Positions 29,601 through 37,734 of a DNA stretch of 64,000 nt are shown here, piece after piece. The DNA comes from Brevundimonas sp. (GTDB lineage Bacteria; Pseudomonadota; Alphaproteobacteria; Caulobacterales; Caulobacteraceae): NCBI GenBank assembly GCA_016742215.1, contig JACVCC010000005.1, forward strand, positions 1 through 64,000. The letters run 5' to 3'. The position numbers and the translations under genes were made by a program. The notes under the pieces are model-generated. The model saw only the letters and a program-made list of their open reading frames with translations. It had not been told where the DNA came from and ran no database searches. Within the stretch, counting starts at the first letter, position 1. Each line of letters starts with the position of its first letter.

Positions 29601-31430
29601 ATGCGCCGCCGTACCTTCCTGTCGAGCCTGCCCGCCGGAGCGCTTCTGGCCGGCGCCGGAACGGCCGGCGCACAGACTCCTCCATCACAGCCTGCGGCGC
29701 CCGCGCCGGGTCGTCCTTCTGATCGCTTCGCCGGCGTCGGCATCGGCGACCGCATCACGGGTCCGAAGTTCGTCGGCCGCTCCACGGCCTGGGGCGGCAA
29801 CGGCGCCGCAGCGACGGCTCATCCGGTCGCCACCCTGATCGGCATCGAGACGCTCAAGCGCGGCGGCTCCGCCATCGACGCCGCCATCGCCATTAACGCG
29901 GCGCTGGGCTTCCTCGAGCCCGTCGCCAACGGCATCGGCGGCGACGCCTTCTGCATGCTGTGGGACCCGGCCCAGCAGAAGGTCGTCGGCTTCAACGGCT
30001 CGGGCAACAGTCCCCGCGGGCTGTCGCTGGAGACGGCCCGGTCGAAGGCCCGCCCCAATGGCCACCTGCCCTCCTACGGCGCGGTCACCGTCAACGTGCC
30101 CGGCACGGTCGACGCCTGGTGGGCGGCGCACCAGCGCTACGGCAAGCTGCCCTGGCGCGAGGTCCTGCTGCCGGTCGCGGAGCTGTGCGAGCAGGGCGTG
30201 CCGGTGCCGCAGGTCATCGCCTACTACCTCGAACGCAACATGGCCGGTTTCGACCGTTCCGCCTCGATCATCGAGGAGAACGACAACCGCAAGCGCGTCT
30301 ACATGCCCGGCGGCGCCACGCCCAAGGTCGGGCAGATGTTTGCCAACCCGGACCTTGGCCGCACCTACCGGATGATCGCCGAACAGGGCCGCGACGCCTT
30401 CTATGAAGGCCCGCTGGCCGACGCCATGGCCGGCTATTTCCGCCGCATCGGCGGCTGGCTGAACAAGGCCGACCTGTCCGCCCACTCCACCGAATGGGTC
30501 GAGCCGATCCGCACCGACTATCGCGGCGTCGACGTCTATGGCCTGGGGCCGAACACCCAGGGCCTGTCGACCAACCAGATCCTGAACATCTGCGAGCAGT
30601 TCGACCTGCGCGGCATGGGCTTCCAGTCCGCCGCCTCGATCCACCATCAGGCCGAGGCCAAGCGACTGGCCTTCGAGGATCGGGCCAGGTGGTTCGCCGA
30701 CCAGCGCTTCAGCCGCACCCCGGTCGAATATCTGAACTCCAAGGCCTACGCCGCCGAGCGCGCGCGCCTGATCCGCCCGGATCGGGTCATGGACCGCGCC
30801 TTCCCCGGCGACGCCCCGACCCAGGGCGACACCACCTATTTCAGCGTCGCCGACAAGGACGGCATGATGGTCAGCTGGATTCAGTCCAACTACCGCGGCA
30901 TGGGCTCCGGTCTGGTGCCGGACGACGGGAACGGCGGCACCCTGGGCTTCATGTTCCAGGATCGCGGCGAGCTGTTCGCCCTGACCGACGGCCATCCGAA
31001 CGTCTATGCCCCCGGCAAGCGCCCCTTCCACACCATCATCCCCGGCTTCGCGGTCAAGGACGGCAATCCGTGGATGGCCTTCGGCGTGATGGGCGGCGGC
31101 ATGCAGCCGCAGGGGCAGGCCCAGATCATCATCAACATGGTCGACTACGGCCTCGATCCGCAGGAGGCCGGTGACGCCCCGCGCTGGCAGCACTACGGCT
31201 CGTCCGAGCCCACCGGCGAGGCCGCCGAGGGCGTCGGCCGCCTGCATCTGGAATCCGGCGTGCCGGAGGCCAGCAAGCGCCAGCTGGAAGCCATGGGCTG
31301 GACCCTCGGCCCGCCCGACGGCGGCTTCGGCGGCTATCAGAACGTGGTCATGCAGCAGAACCCCGACGGCCGCTGGACCTACGGCGCGGCCACGGAGATG
31401 CGCAAGGACGGAGTGGCGCTGGCCTACTGA
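29601..31430 (+). CDS. ggt: Gamma-glutamyltransferase
   Basis: GGT is an Ntn-hydrolase that cleaves gamma-glutamyl bonds of glutathione and related peptides, usually in the periplasm. The signal peptide has a twin-arginine-like RRTFLSSL. The precursor is expected to cut itself before Thr411 in GDTTYFSVADKDG, which becomes the nucleophile of the small subunit. The large subunit shows GGSAIDAAIAINAALGF and GIGGDAF. In the small subunit, the conserved GGMQPQGQ stands near the end. At 609 residues it is the usual size. The substrate preference is uncertain because several subfamilies exist. Confidence 0.93.
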   Translation: MRRRTFLSSLPAGALLAGAGTAGAQTPPSQPAAPAPGRPSDRFAGVGIGDRITGPKFVGRSTAWGGNGAAATAHPVATLIGIETLKRGGSAIDAAIAINAALGFLEPVANGIGGDAFCMLWDPAQQKVVGFNGSGNSPRGLSLETARSKARPNGHLPSYGAVTVNVPGTVDAWWAAHQRYGKLPWREVLLPVAELCEQGVPVPQVIAYYLERNMAGFDRSASIIEENDNRKRVYMPGGATPKVGQMFANPDLGRTYRMIAEQGRDAFYEGPLADAMAGYFRRIGGWLNKADLSAHSTEWVEPIRTDYRGVDVYGLGPNTQGLSTNQILNICEQFDLRGMGFQSAASIHHQAEAKRLAFEDRARWFADQRFSRTPVEYLNSKAYAAERARLIRPDRVMDRAFPGDAPTQGDTTYFSVADKDGMMVSWIQSNYRGMGSGLVPDDGNGGTLGFMFQDRGELFALTDGHPNVYAPGKRPFHTIIPGFAVKDGNPWMAFGVMGGGMQPQGQAQIIINMVDYGLDPQEAGDAPRWQHYGSSEPTGEAAEGVGRLHLESGVPEASKRQLEAMGWTLGPPDGGFGGYQNVVMQQNPDGRWTYGAATEMRKDGVALAY

Positions 31431-31517
31431 GGCCCGCCTTACCGCGATTTCATCTTCCTGAGCGCATCCATGGCCGCGCTTTGTCGCCTCCTGTTCTGAA
31501 CGGAGCGGGAGGGCGAG

Positions 31518-32237
31518 ATGCCGGATGCGATCATGGTGCTGGCCGGATGGCTGGGTCTGACGGCGGCGTCGGCGCTGCTCTGCGTCGTCGCGTGCAAGGG
31601 ACGGGTGAAGTGGGGCTGGCTGCTGTCGGCCCTTGCCCTGATGGCCGTCTATGACGCCCTGCTGACGCGCGGCTACGGCCACATCCCGATCAGCTTCTGG
31701 CCGTCCAGCTGGAACTGGGAAGGCAAGACCCTCGCCGTCCTGCTGTCCTTGGCCGTCGCCAGCCTGCCGATGATCGGCTGGAAGAATGCGGGCCTGACGC
31801 TGAAGCAGGACCGCAGGGGCCTGACCGGCGCCCTGATCCTGTCCGGCGTCCTCGTCGTCCTCTTCCTCGGGCTGGCGCTCTACTTCCCGACGCCGCCGCT
31901 GGACGTCGACGAACTCGCCTTTCAGCTGACCATGCCGGGGCTGGACGAGGAGCTCTTCTATCGCGGGGTCCTGCTGCTGATGTTCAACGAGGCCTTCGGC
32001 CGACCGGTCCGTCTGCTGGGCGCGCAGATGGGCTGGGGCGCGCTGATCACCTCGGTCGCCTTCGGCCTGACGCATGCGCTGGGTTACGGCGACGGCGGCT
32101 TCACCTTCGAGCCACTGCTGATGGCCACCACCGGGGGCGCGGCCCTGCTGCTGGTCTGGCTGCGCGAAAAGACCGGCAGCGTCCTCCTGCCGCTCCTCCT
32201 CCACAATTTCGGCAACGCCATCTTCCTCGTCGTCTGA
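31518..32237 (+). CDS. CPBP family intramembrane metalloprotease
   Basis: The 239-residue protein has about six or seven membrane helices and the CPBP (Abi/Rce1-like) motifs: PGLDEELFYRGVLL supplies the Glu-Glu and Arg of motif 1, FGLTHALGYG the His of motif 2, and LLLHNFGNAIF the His/Asn of motif 4. These proteins are membrane-embedded proteases or, in Gram-positive bacteria, bacteriocin immunity factors. The substrate is unknown. The frame starts with ATG at 31518 after GGAGGG. It stands alone between ggt and the ChaN-like gene. Confidence 0.88.
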   Translation: MPDAIMVLAGWLGLTAASALLCVVACKGRVKWGWLLSALALMAVYDALLTRGYGHIPISFWPSSWNWEGKTLAVLLSLAVASLPMIGWKNAGLTLKQDRRGLTGALILSGVLVVLFLGLALYFPTPPLDVDELAFQLTMPGLDEELFYRGVLLLMFNEAFGRPVRLLGAQMGWGALITSVAFGLTHALGYGDGGFTFEPLLMATTGGAALLLVWLREKTGSVLLPLLLHNFGNAIFLVV

Positions 32238-32311
32238 GCCACAGCGTCGCCATATTGACCGGCCAGCGTCCGACACGCGCCGGTTGGGCGGCGCTGTAAC
32301 CGGGGATTACC

Positions 32312-33109
32312 ATGCTCGAACTGCTCGCGACGGCCAGCCTTCTGGCCGCCCAGCCCGCCTGCGCCGCGCCGGAGGGCTTCGCCGCCCTGCTGGAGATGCC
32401 GAAGTCCTACATCGTCATCGGTGAGAGCCACGGCACCACCGAGGCGCCCGCCGCCTTCGCGCAAATGGTTTGCGCCGCCAGCGAGCAAGGCCCGGTCACG
32501 GTGGCGCTGGAGCTGCCCACCGTCATGCAGCCCCAACTCGACGCCTTCCTCGCCGCGCCGGATCAGACATCAGCCCTCGCCACATTGGAGGGCACCCACT
32601 TCCTGAACCCGCGCATGAACGATGGCCGCAGCAGCGTGGCCATGCTGGCGATGTTGAACGCCGTGCGAGAGCTGCGCATCGCCGGCCGCGACGTCGCCTT
32701 CCACGCCTTCCAGCCCTCCCGCTCGCGCCCGCAAGGATTCAGCCAGGCCTGGTACGAGCTCGACATGGGTCATGCTCTTGCCGACGCCATCCACGAACGG
32801 CCGAACGCCAAGGTCCTCGCCATCGTCGGCAACCTGCACGCCCGCAAGACCGCTTTCTCGCGCTGGCCGGAGGTCGGCGTTCCCGCCGCCGGCCATCTCC
32901 CTTCTGCCGACGTCCTGACGCTGCGCGTGTCGCAGCAGGGCGGCGAGGAATGGAACTGCCAATCCGAGTGCGGAGTGAATGTCTCGCGGGGTGTGGAGGA
33001 CCACGGCCGACTTGGCGTGATCCTCGAGCCGGACGAGGACGGCGCCTACGACGGCCGTCTGGCCCTCGGCCTCAGCACCGCCTCGCCGCCTGTCCGACCC
33101 GGGACCTGA
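32312..33109 (+). CDS. Secreted ChaN/EreA-fold protein
   Basis: The 265-residue product has a signal peptide (LELLATASLLAAQPACAAPE) and the marks of the Tiki/ChaN/erythromycin-esterase fold: IVIGESHGTTEAPAAF near residue 33, VALELPT, and IVGNLHARKT. In ChaN-like proteins such residues bind haem or metals, and in TIKI proteins they form a protease site. The family has no clear single function. Four Cys residues in the processed protein could form disulfides in the periplasm. It follows the CPBP gene by 74 bases and converges with hslO. Confidence 0.72.
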   Translation: MLELLATASLLAAQPACAAPEGFAALLEMPKSYIVIGESHGTTEAPAAFAQMVCAASEQGPVTVALELPTVMQPQLDAFLAAPDQTSALATLEGTHFLNPRMNDGRSSVAMLAMLNAVRELRIAGRDVAFHAFQPSRSRPQGFSQAWYELDMGHALADAIHERPNAKVLAIVGNLHARKTAFSRWPEVGVPAAGHLPSADVLTLRVSQQGGEEWNCQSECGVNVSRGVEDHGRLGVILEPDEDGAYDGRLALGLSTASPPVRPGT

Positions 33110-33111
33110 CG

Positions 33112-34038
33112 TCAGCCCGCCGCGGCGACGACCTCGGCCGGTTCCAGCTCGTAGACCGTCGCGCAGTATTCGCAGGTCACTCGGATCTTGCCGTCGTCCT
33201 CGACCATGTCGGCGCGCTCGGCCTGGTCGAACGAGCCCAGCACGGCGGCGATCCGGTCCTTCGAGCAGCGGCACCGGGCCTCCAGCGGACGCGCATCCTC
33301 CAGCCGAACCCCGTCCTCGTGGAACAGGCGGAACAGCAGGGTTTCCGCCGAGATGGTCGGGTCCAGCAGTTCGTCGTCTGCCATGGTCTGGAACAGCGCA
33401 CGGCTCCGGTCCCAGACCTCCTCGGTCGAGCCGCGGGCGTCGTCGGCGGCGATCAGCTGGATCAGCGCCCCGCCCGCGCGCCAGCTCGTGCCGGCTTCGG
33501 TCGTGATCTCGCCGACCGCCAGATGCACCTTGGTCGGGATCTGTTCGGACTGCTGGAAATAGTGCTCGGCCGCCAGCGACAGGCTCTCGCCCTCGATCGG
33601 CGTGATGCCCTGGGTGCGCTCGAAGTCTGCGCCGCGATCCAGCGTCATGACGAACATGCCCTGCCCCAGCAGGGCCTTGGCGCCCGGTCGCGCGAAGCCT
33701 TCCGACGCGGCCGCAACTTCGTCCGGATCGAACCTGCAGTAGCCGCGCAGCGTCCCATCGGTGCCGTAGTCGGCCACGACGTAGCGCACCGGGCCATCGC
33801 CCTGCGCCTGCACCAGCAGCCGGCCCTCGAACTTCAGGCTGGAGCCCAGGATGGCGGCCAGCACGCAGGCCTCGCCCAACAGCGCCGCGACCGGCTCCGG
33901 ATAGGCGTGCGCGGACAGGATTCTGTCGATGGCCTCGCCCAGACGCACCAGACGACCCCGCACCGGCCAGCCCTCGATCTGGAAGGCGGCGGCGAGGTTG
34001 TCGGAAGGCGCGGGCGTCGTGTGCGCGTGATCGGTCAC
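33112..34038 (-). CDS. hslO: Redox-regulated chaperone Hsp33
   Basis: Hsp33 is an oxidation-activated holdase in the cytosol. The N-terminal domain covers about residues 1-230. The C-terminal zinc switch has the pattern CxC (CRCSKDR) and CxxC (CEYCATVYEL), spaced as in the family, so redox control is expected. The 308 residues are a little longer than the E. coli protein. It is convergent with the ChaN-like gene and divergent from the SDR gene. Confidence 0.95.
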   Translation of the reverse strand: MTDHAHTTPAPSDNLAAAFQIEGWPVRGRLVRLGEAIDRILSAHAYPEPVAALLGEACVLAAILGSSLKFEGRLLVQAQGDGPVRYVVADYGTDGTLRGYCRFDPDEVAAASEGFARPGAKALLGQGMFVMTLDRGADFERTQGITPIEGESLSLAAEHYFQQSEQIPTKVHLAVGEITTEAGTSWRAGGALIQLIAADDARGSTEEVWDRSRALFQTMADDELLDPTISAETLLFRLFHEDGVRLEDARPLEARCRCSKDRIAAVLGSFDQAERADMVEDDGKIRVTCEYCATVYELEPAEVVAAAG

Positions 34039-34188
34039 GGGCGGTCCTCGAAAAGACGATGATACGGAAGCGCCGCTAGATAGGCGTCCACCACGGCTTT
34101 GATAAGGCCCCGGTGTTTCCGGCCCGGCTTGCCCGCCTCCGGAATGGCGATGATAGTGGTCAGGCGGCGCGAAGCACCCCGGATTCCC

Positions 34189-35595
34189 ATGACCAGAGCC
34201 AACCTGAAGCCCCTGAACAAGCAGTCGATCGTGATCACCGGCGCGACCTCCGGGATCGGGCTGGCGGTCGCACGTCGGGCGGCGAAGCGCGGGGCCTGCG
34301 TCTTCCTGATCGCCCGTGGCGAGAACGACCTGAAGACCCTGTGCGAGGAGCTGCAGGCCACCGGCGCCCGCGCCGCCTGGGCGGTCGCCGATGTCGCCGA
34401 TTTCGACGCCCTGTCCGAAGCCGCAGACAAGTGCCAGCGCCTGTTCGGCGGCTTCGACACCTGGATCAACAACGCGGGCGTCTCGATCTTCGGACCGATC
34501 CGCGAGACCACGCTGGAGGACCAGCGCCGCCTGTTCGAGACCAACTACTGGGGTGTGGTGAACGGCTCACTCGTCGCGGCGGAGCATCTGCGCAAACGCT
34601 ACGACGGCGGGGCGATCATCAACGTCGGCTCGACCCTGTCCGACGCGCCCATTCCGGTTCAGGGCATCTATTCGGCGTCCAAGCATGCCGTGAAGGGCTT
34701 CACGAACGCGTTGAGAATGGAGCTGATACGCGAACAGGCGCCGATCACCCTGTCGCTGGTCAAGCCGTCGGCGGTCGACAGCCCGTCCAGCCGTCACGCC
34801 AGGAACCTGACCGGCCAGGCCGTTCACAACCCGCAGCCGGTCTATGCGACCCACGTCGTGGCGGACACCATTCTGTACTGCGCAAGCCACCCGATCCGCG
34901 AGATCACCGTCGGCGGCGGCGGACGTCTGATCGCCAGCTTCTACGCCGCCCTGCCCGGCGTCGCGGAACCACTTTTCGCCCGGTTCGCTCCTAGCCTCAT
35001 GCGGGACCGTCGTTCCGCCTATGAGCCGTACGACGACGGGCTGTATGACCCGACCGAGGACGGCCTCGATGAAGAGGTTCACTATCCCATGGTCCGACAG
35101 TTTTCCGCCCTCGCCGAAGTCCGCAAGCATCCCGGCATCGCCGCGGGTGTCATTGCGGTTCTGGCCGGCGTGGGCCTCGCCACCCTCCTGCTGAACCAGC
35201 GCACGGGTCCGACCCGGTTCCAGTCCATCCGCAGCCGCCTCGATCCGCGCGACTGGATCGATACCCAGTCCCTGCGGGGCCGTTTCGACGACTTCGTCGA
35301 GACCGCGCGTCACGGTCTGGAAGAGGCCGGCGACCGCGCTCACGAGTTCACCGACGACGCCCGCGACCGCTCCAGCCGCTGGTTCCGCGATACGCGAAAA
35401 TCGTCTCGCAAAGCCTTGAAGAAACACGGCAAGCAGGCCCGCCGCTATGCCCGTGACGCCGGCGACTACGCTCGCGACCACGCCAAGGAAGGCGGCGCCC
35501 TGATCGCCCTCGCCACCATCGCCGCGGCCGTCGGCGCCGCCGCCCTCGACGCTCGCCGCCCCGACAGCCGCCTGCGCAGCCTCGGCAAATTCTGA
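34189..35595 (+). CDS. Short-chain dehydrogenase with a membrane-associated helical tail
   Basis: Residues 1-250 are a classical SDR: TGATSGIG at 17-24, NNAG near 96, and the catalytic YSASK with Tyr161 and Lys165. The remaining 218 residues are unusual. They contain a membrane helix at about 313-335 (GIAAGVIAVLAGVGLATLLL), a long region of alternating acidic and basic residues (RHGLEEAGDRAHEF, HGKQARRYARDAGDYARDH) that looks like amphipathic helices, and a second hydrophobic stretch (ALIALATIAAAVGAAAL). The enzyme is probably tied to the inner membrane. The substrate is unknown. I choose the ATG at 34189 because the Rossmann strand follows it. A strong terminator follows. Confidence 0.88.
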   Translation: MTRANLKPLNKQSIVITGATSGIGLAVARRAAKRGACVFLIARGENDLKTLCEELQATGARAAWAVADVADFDALSEAADKCQRLFGGFDTWINNAGVSIFGPIRETTLEDQRRLFETNYWGVVNGSLVAAEHLRKRYDGGAIINVGSTLSDAPIPVQGIYSASKHAVKGFTNALRMELIREQAPITLSLVKPSAVDSPSSRHARNLTGQAVHNPQPVYATHVVADTILYCASHPIREITVGGGGRLIASFYAALPGVAEPLFARFAPSLMRDRRSAYEPYDDGLYDPTEDGLDEEVHYPMVRQFSALAEVRKHPGIAAGVIAVLAGVGLATLLLNQRTGPTRFQSIRSRLDPRDWIDTQSLRGRFDDFVETARHGLEEAGDRAHEFTDDARDRSSRWFRDTRKSSRKALKKHGKQARRYARDAGDYARDHAKEGGALIALATIAAAVGAAALDARRPDSRLRSLGKF

Positions 35596-35628
35596 CACGA
35601 CAGTTTCTGACGCATCATAGCGTTAGAC

Positions 35629-35665
35629 AGGCGTCGGTCGCTCTCAACGCGGCCGACGCCTTTTT
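35629..35665 (+). terminator. Rho-independent terminator of the SDR gene
   Basis: AGGCGTCGG (35629-35637) pairs with CCGACGCCT (35653-35661), followed by TTTT. The loop is 15 bases. It lies 33 bases after the stop. Confidence 0.87.
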
Positions 35666-35752
35666 CGTATTTCCGGACGACTCGCACGCGTTTTCGCCGA
35701 GTCCGGAAATCCCCCGATTGCTGCAACTGCGAAGGTGGGCCAAGGTCCGAGG

Positions 35753-37645
35753 ATGAGCGATGCGGCCACCTACATCTTCGATTTCGATTCCACCCTCGTC
35801 CGCATCGAGACGCTCGAGGCGCTGGCCGACATCGCCCTGGCCGGCGCTCCCGACGCCGCGGAGGTCCGCGGCGAGATCGCCCGCCTGACCGATCAGGCCA
35901 TGGCCGGCGAGGTCGCTTTCGGCGAGGCCCTGCGTCGCCGCATGGCCCTGCTGCCCCTGACCCGCGACCACGTGCAGACCCTCGCCGACCGCATCCTCGA
36001 TGAGGGCACGCCGTCGGTCCGGAAGAACCTCGCCTTCTTCCGCGCCCATGCAGATCGCATCGTCATCCTGTCCGGAGGCTTCCGCGAGATCATCGCCCCC
36101 GTGGCCGAGCGGCTGGGCATCGCCCCGGATCGGGTCCTCGCCAATGACCTGCTCTATGACGCCGAAGGCCGCGTCGCAGGGGTCGACCCGGCCAATCCTC
36201 TGTCCGAAGCGGGCGGCAAACCGGCCGTCATCCGCGCGCTTGGTCTGTCCGGCCCCGTGGTCATGGTCGGCGACGGGTGGACCGATGCCGAGGTCAAACA
36301 GGCCGGCGCGGCCGACCGCTTCTACGCCTTCACCGAGATCGTCCGCCGCGATCCCGTCGTCGCCGCCGCCGACGCCGAGGCCGCCTCCATCGACGAACTG
36401 CTCCACGCCGAGGGTCTGGCGGGCCGCTGGTCCTATCCGCGCAGCCGGATGCGGATTCTGCTGCTGGAGAACGTCCATCCCGCCGCCGTCGATCGGCTGG
36501 AAGAGGCCGGCTACACGGTCGAGACGGTCAAGGGCGCGCTCGGCGAGGATGAACTGATCGAGCGCATCAAGGGCGTCCATGTGCTGGGCGTCCGCTCCAA
36601 GACCCAGGTCAGCGCGCGGGTGCTCGACGCCGCCGACAGGCTGATGGCCGTGGCGGCCTTCTGCATCGGCACCAACCAGATCGACCTCGCCGCTGCATCG
36701 GACCGCGGCGTGGCCGTCTTCAACGCCCCCTACTCCAACACCCGCTCGGTCGTGGAGCTGGCTGTCGGCCTGACCATCGCCCTGATGCGCGACGTGTCCG
36801 ACAAATCCGCAGCCATGCACCGCGGCGAGTGGAACAAGTCCGCGACCGGCTCGCGCGAGCTGCGCGGCAAGACCCTCGGCATCGTCGGCTATGGCGCGAT
36901 CGGCAGCCAGTTGTCCGTGCTGGCCGAGGCGCTTGGGATGCGGGTCATCTTCCATGACCTGACCGAACGCCTCGCCCTCGGCAATGCCCGCCGCATATCG
37001 TCGCTGGACGCCCTGCTGGCCGAGAGCGACGTGGTGACCCTGCACGTCGACGGCCGGGCCGAAAACGCCAACATCTTCGGCGCGGCCCAGCTGGCGCGGA
37101 TGAAGGACGGCGCCCTGCTGCTGAACCTGTCGCGCGGCCACATCGTCGATATCGGCGCGCTTGCCCAGGCGCTGGGCTCGGGCCGCATCGGCGGCGCGGC
37201 GCTGGACGTCTTCCCCGACGAGCCCGCCACCAATGCCGATCCGTTCGACAGCCCCCTGCGCGGCCTGAAGAACGTCATCCTGACGCCCCACATCGGCGGC
37301 TCTACCGAGGAGGCGCAGGAGGCCATCGGAGAGTTCGCAGCCGACCGCCTGCTGGCCTATCTGAACCGCGGCGACACGACGTTCTGCGTGAACCTGCCCA
37401 ACGTCCAGCTGGCCGAGGTCTCGGGCGCCCACCGCCTGCTGCACATCCACCGCAACCAGCCCGGCGTCCTCGCCGACCTGAACCGCGCCATCGCAGGGGC
37501 CGGCCTGAATATCTTGGGACAACATCTGAAGACGGACGAACGCACGGGCTACGTCATCATCGACGTCGAAAGCGGCTACGATCCGGGAGCGCTCCGGGTG
37601 CTGAAGAGTGTTGCGGGCACGCTTCGTTTCCGAAGCCTGTACTGA
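35753..37645 (+). CDS. serA: SerB-SerA fusion: HAD phosphatase plus phosphoglycerate dehydrogenase
   Basis: The 630-residue protein joins two enzymes of serine synthesis. Residues 1 to about 215 are a phosphoserine phosphatase-like HAD domain: nucleophile motif IFDFDSTLV, SGGF (motif II), the Lys of GGKPAV and VGDGWTD (motif IV). Residues about 230-630 are phosphoglycerate dehydrogenase of the E. coli type: NAD loop GIVGYGAIG, catalytic Arg in NLSRGHIVD, Glu in DVFPDEP, His in PHIGGST, and a C-terminal ACT domain (HIHRNQPGVLADLNRAI) for serine feedback. The first and third steps of the pathway would sit on one chain. The ATG at 35753 follows an AGG. No serC is nearby. Confidence 0.9.
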   Translation: MSDAATYIFDFDSTLVRIETLEALADIALAGAPDAAEVRGEIARLTDQAMAGEVAFGEALRRRMALLPLTRDHVQTLADRILDEGTPSVRKNLAFFRAHADRIVILSGGFREIIAPVAERLGIAPDRVLANDLLYDAEGRVAGVDPANPLSEAGGKPAVIRALGLSGPVVMVGDGWTDAEVKQAGAADRFYAFTEIVRRDPVVAAADAEAASIDELLHAEGLAGRWSYPRSRMRILLLENVHPAAVDRLEEAGYTVETVKGALGEDELIERIKGVHVLGVRSKTQVSARVLDAADRLMAVAAFCIGTNQIDLAAASDRGVAVFNAPYSNTRSVVELAVGLTIALMRDVSDKSAAMHRGEWNKSATGSRELRGKTLGIVGYGAIGSQLSVLAEALGMRVIFHDLTERLALGNARRISSLDALLAESDVVTLHVDGRAENANIFGAAQLARMKDGALLLNLSRGHIVDIGALAQALGSGRIGGAALDVFPDEPATNADPFDSPLRGLKNVILTPHIGGSTEEAQEAIGEFAADRLLAYLNRGDTTFCVNLPNVQLAEVSGAHRLLHIHRNQPGVLADLNRAIAGAGLNILGQHLKTDERTGYVIIDVESGYDPGALRVLKSVAGTLRFRSLY

Positions 37646-37734
37646 AACCTTACCCGACGGCATCTTGCGCACGCGCAAAACGGGCGCAGAGTGCCCCCAA
37701 CGGTCGCGCTTTGACGACCGAGGGAGGATCGCCA

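Noticed and set aside
29685..32276. 863-codon open frame antisense to ggt and the CPBP gene
   Set aside because: It covers two well-recognised genes on the other strand and has the same shadow composition; no domain or ribosome-binding site supports it.
32312..33109. Erythromycin-esterase resistance function for the ChaN-like protein
   Set aside because: Only short motifs of the wider fold are shared (GESHG, GNLHA); the protein is exported and shorter than EreA-type enzymes, so a resistance role is not supported.
34035..34544. Open frame antisense to the start of the SDR gene
   Set aside because: The SDR Rossmann motif is on the opposite strand; the antisense translation is Arg/Ser-rich without domains.
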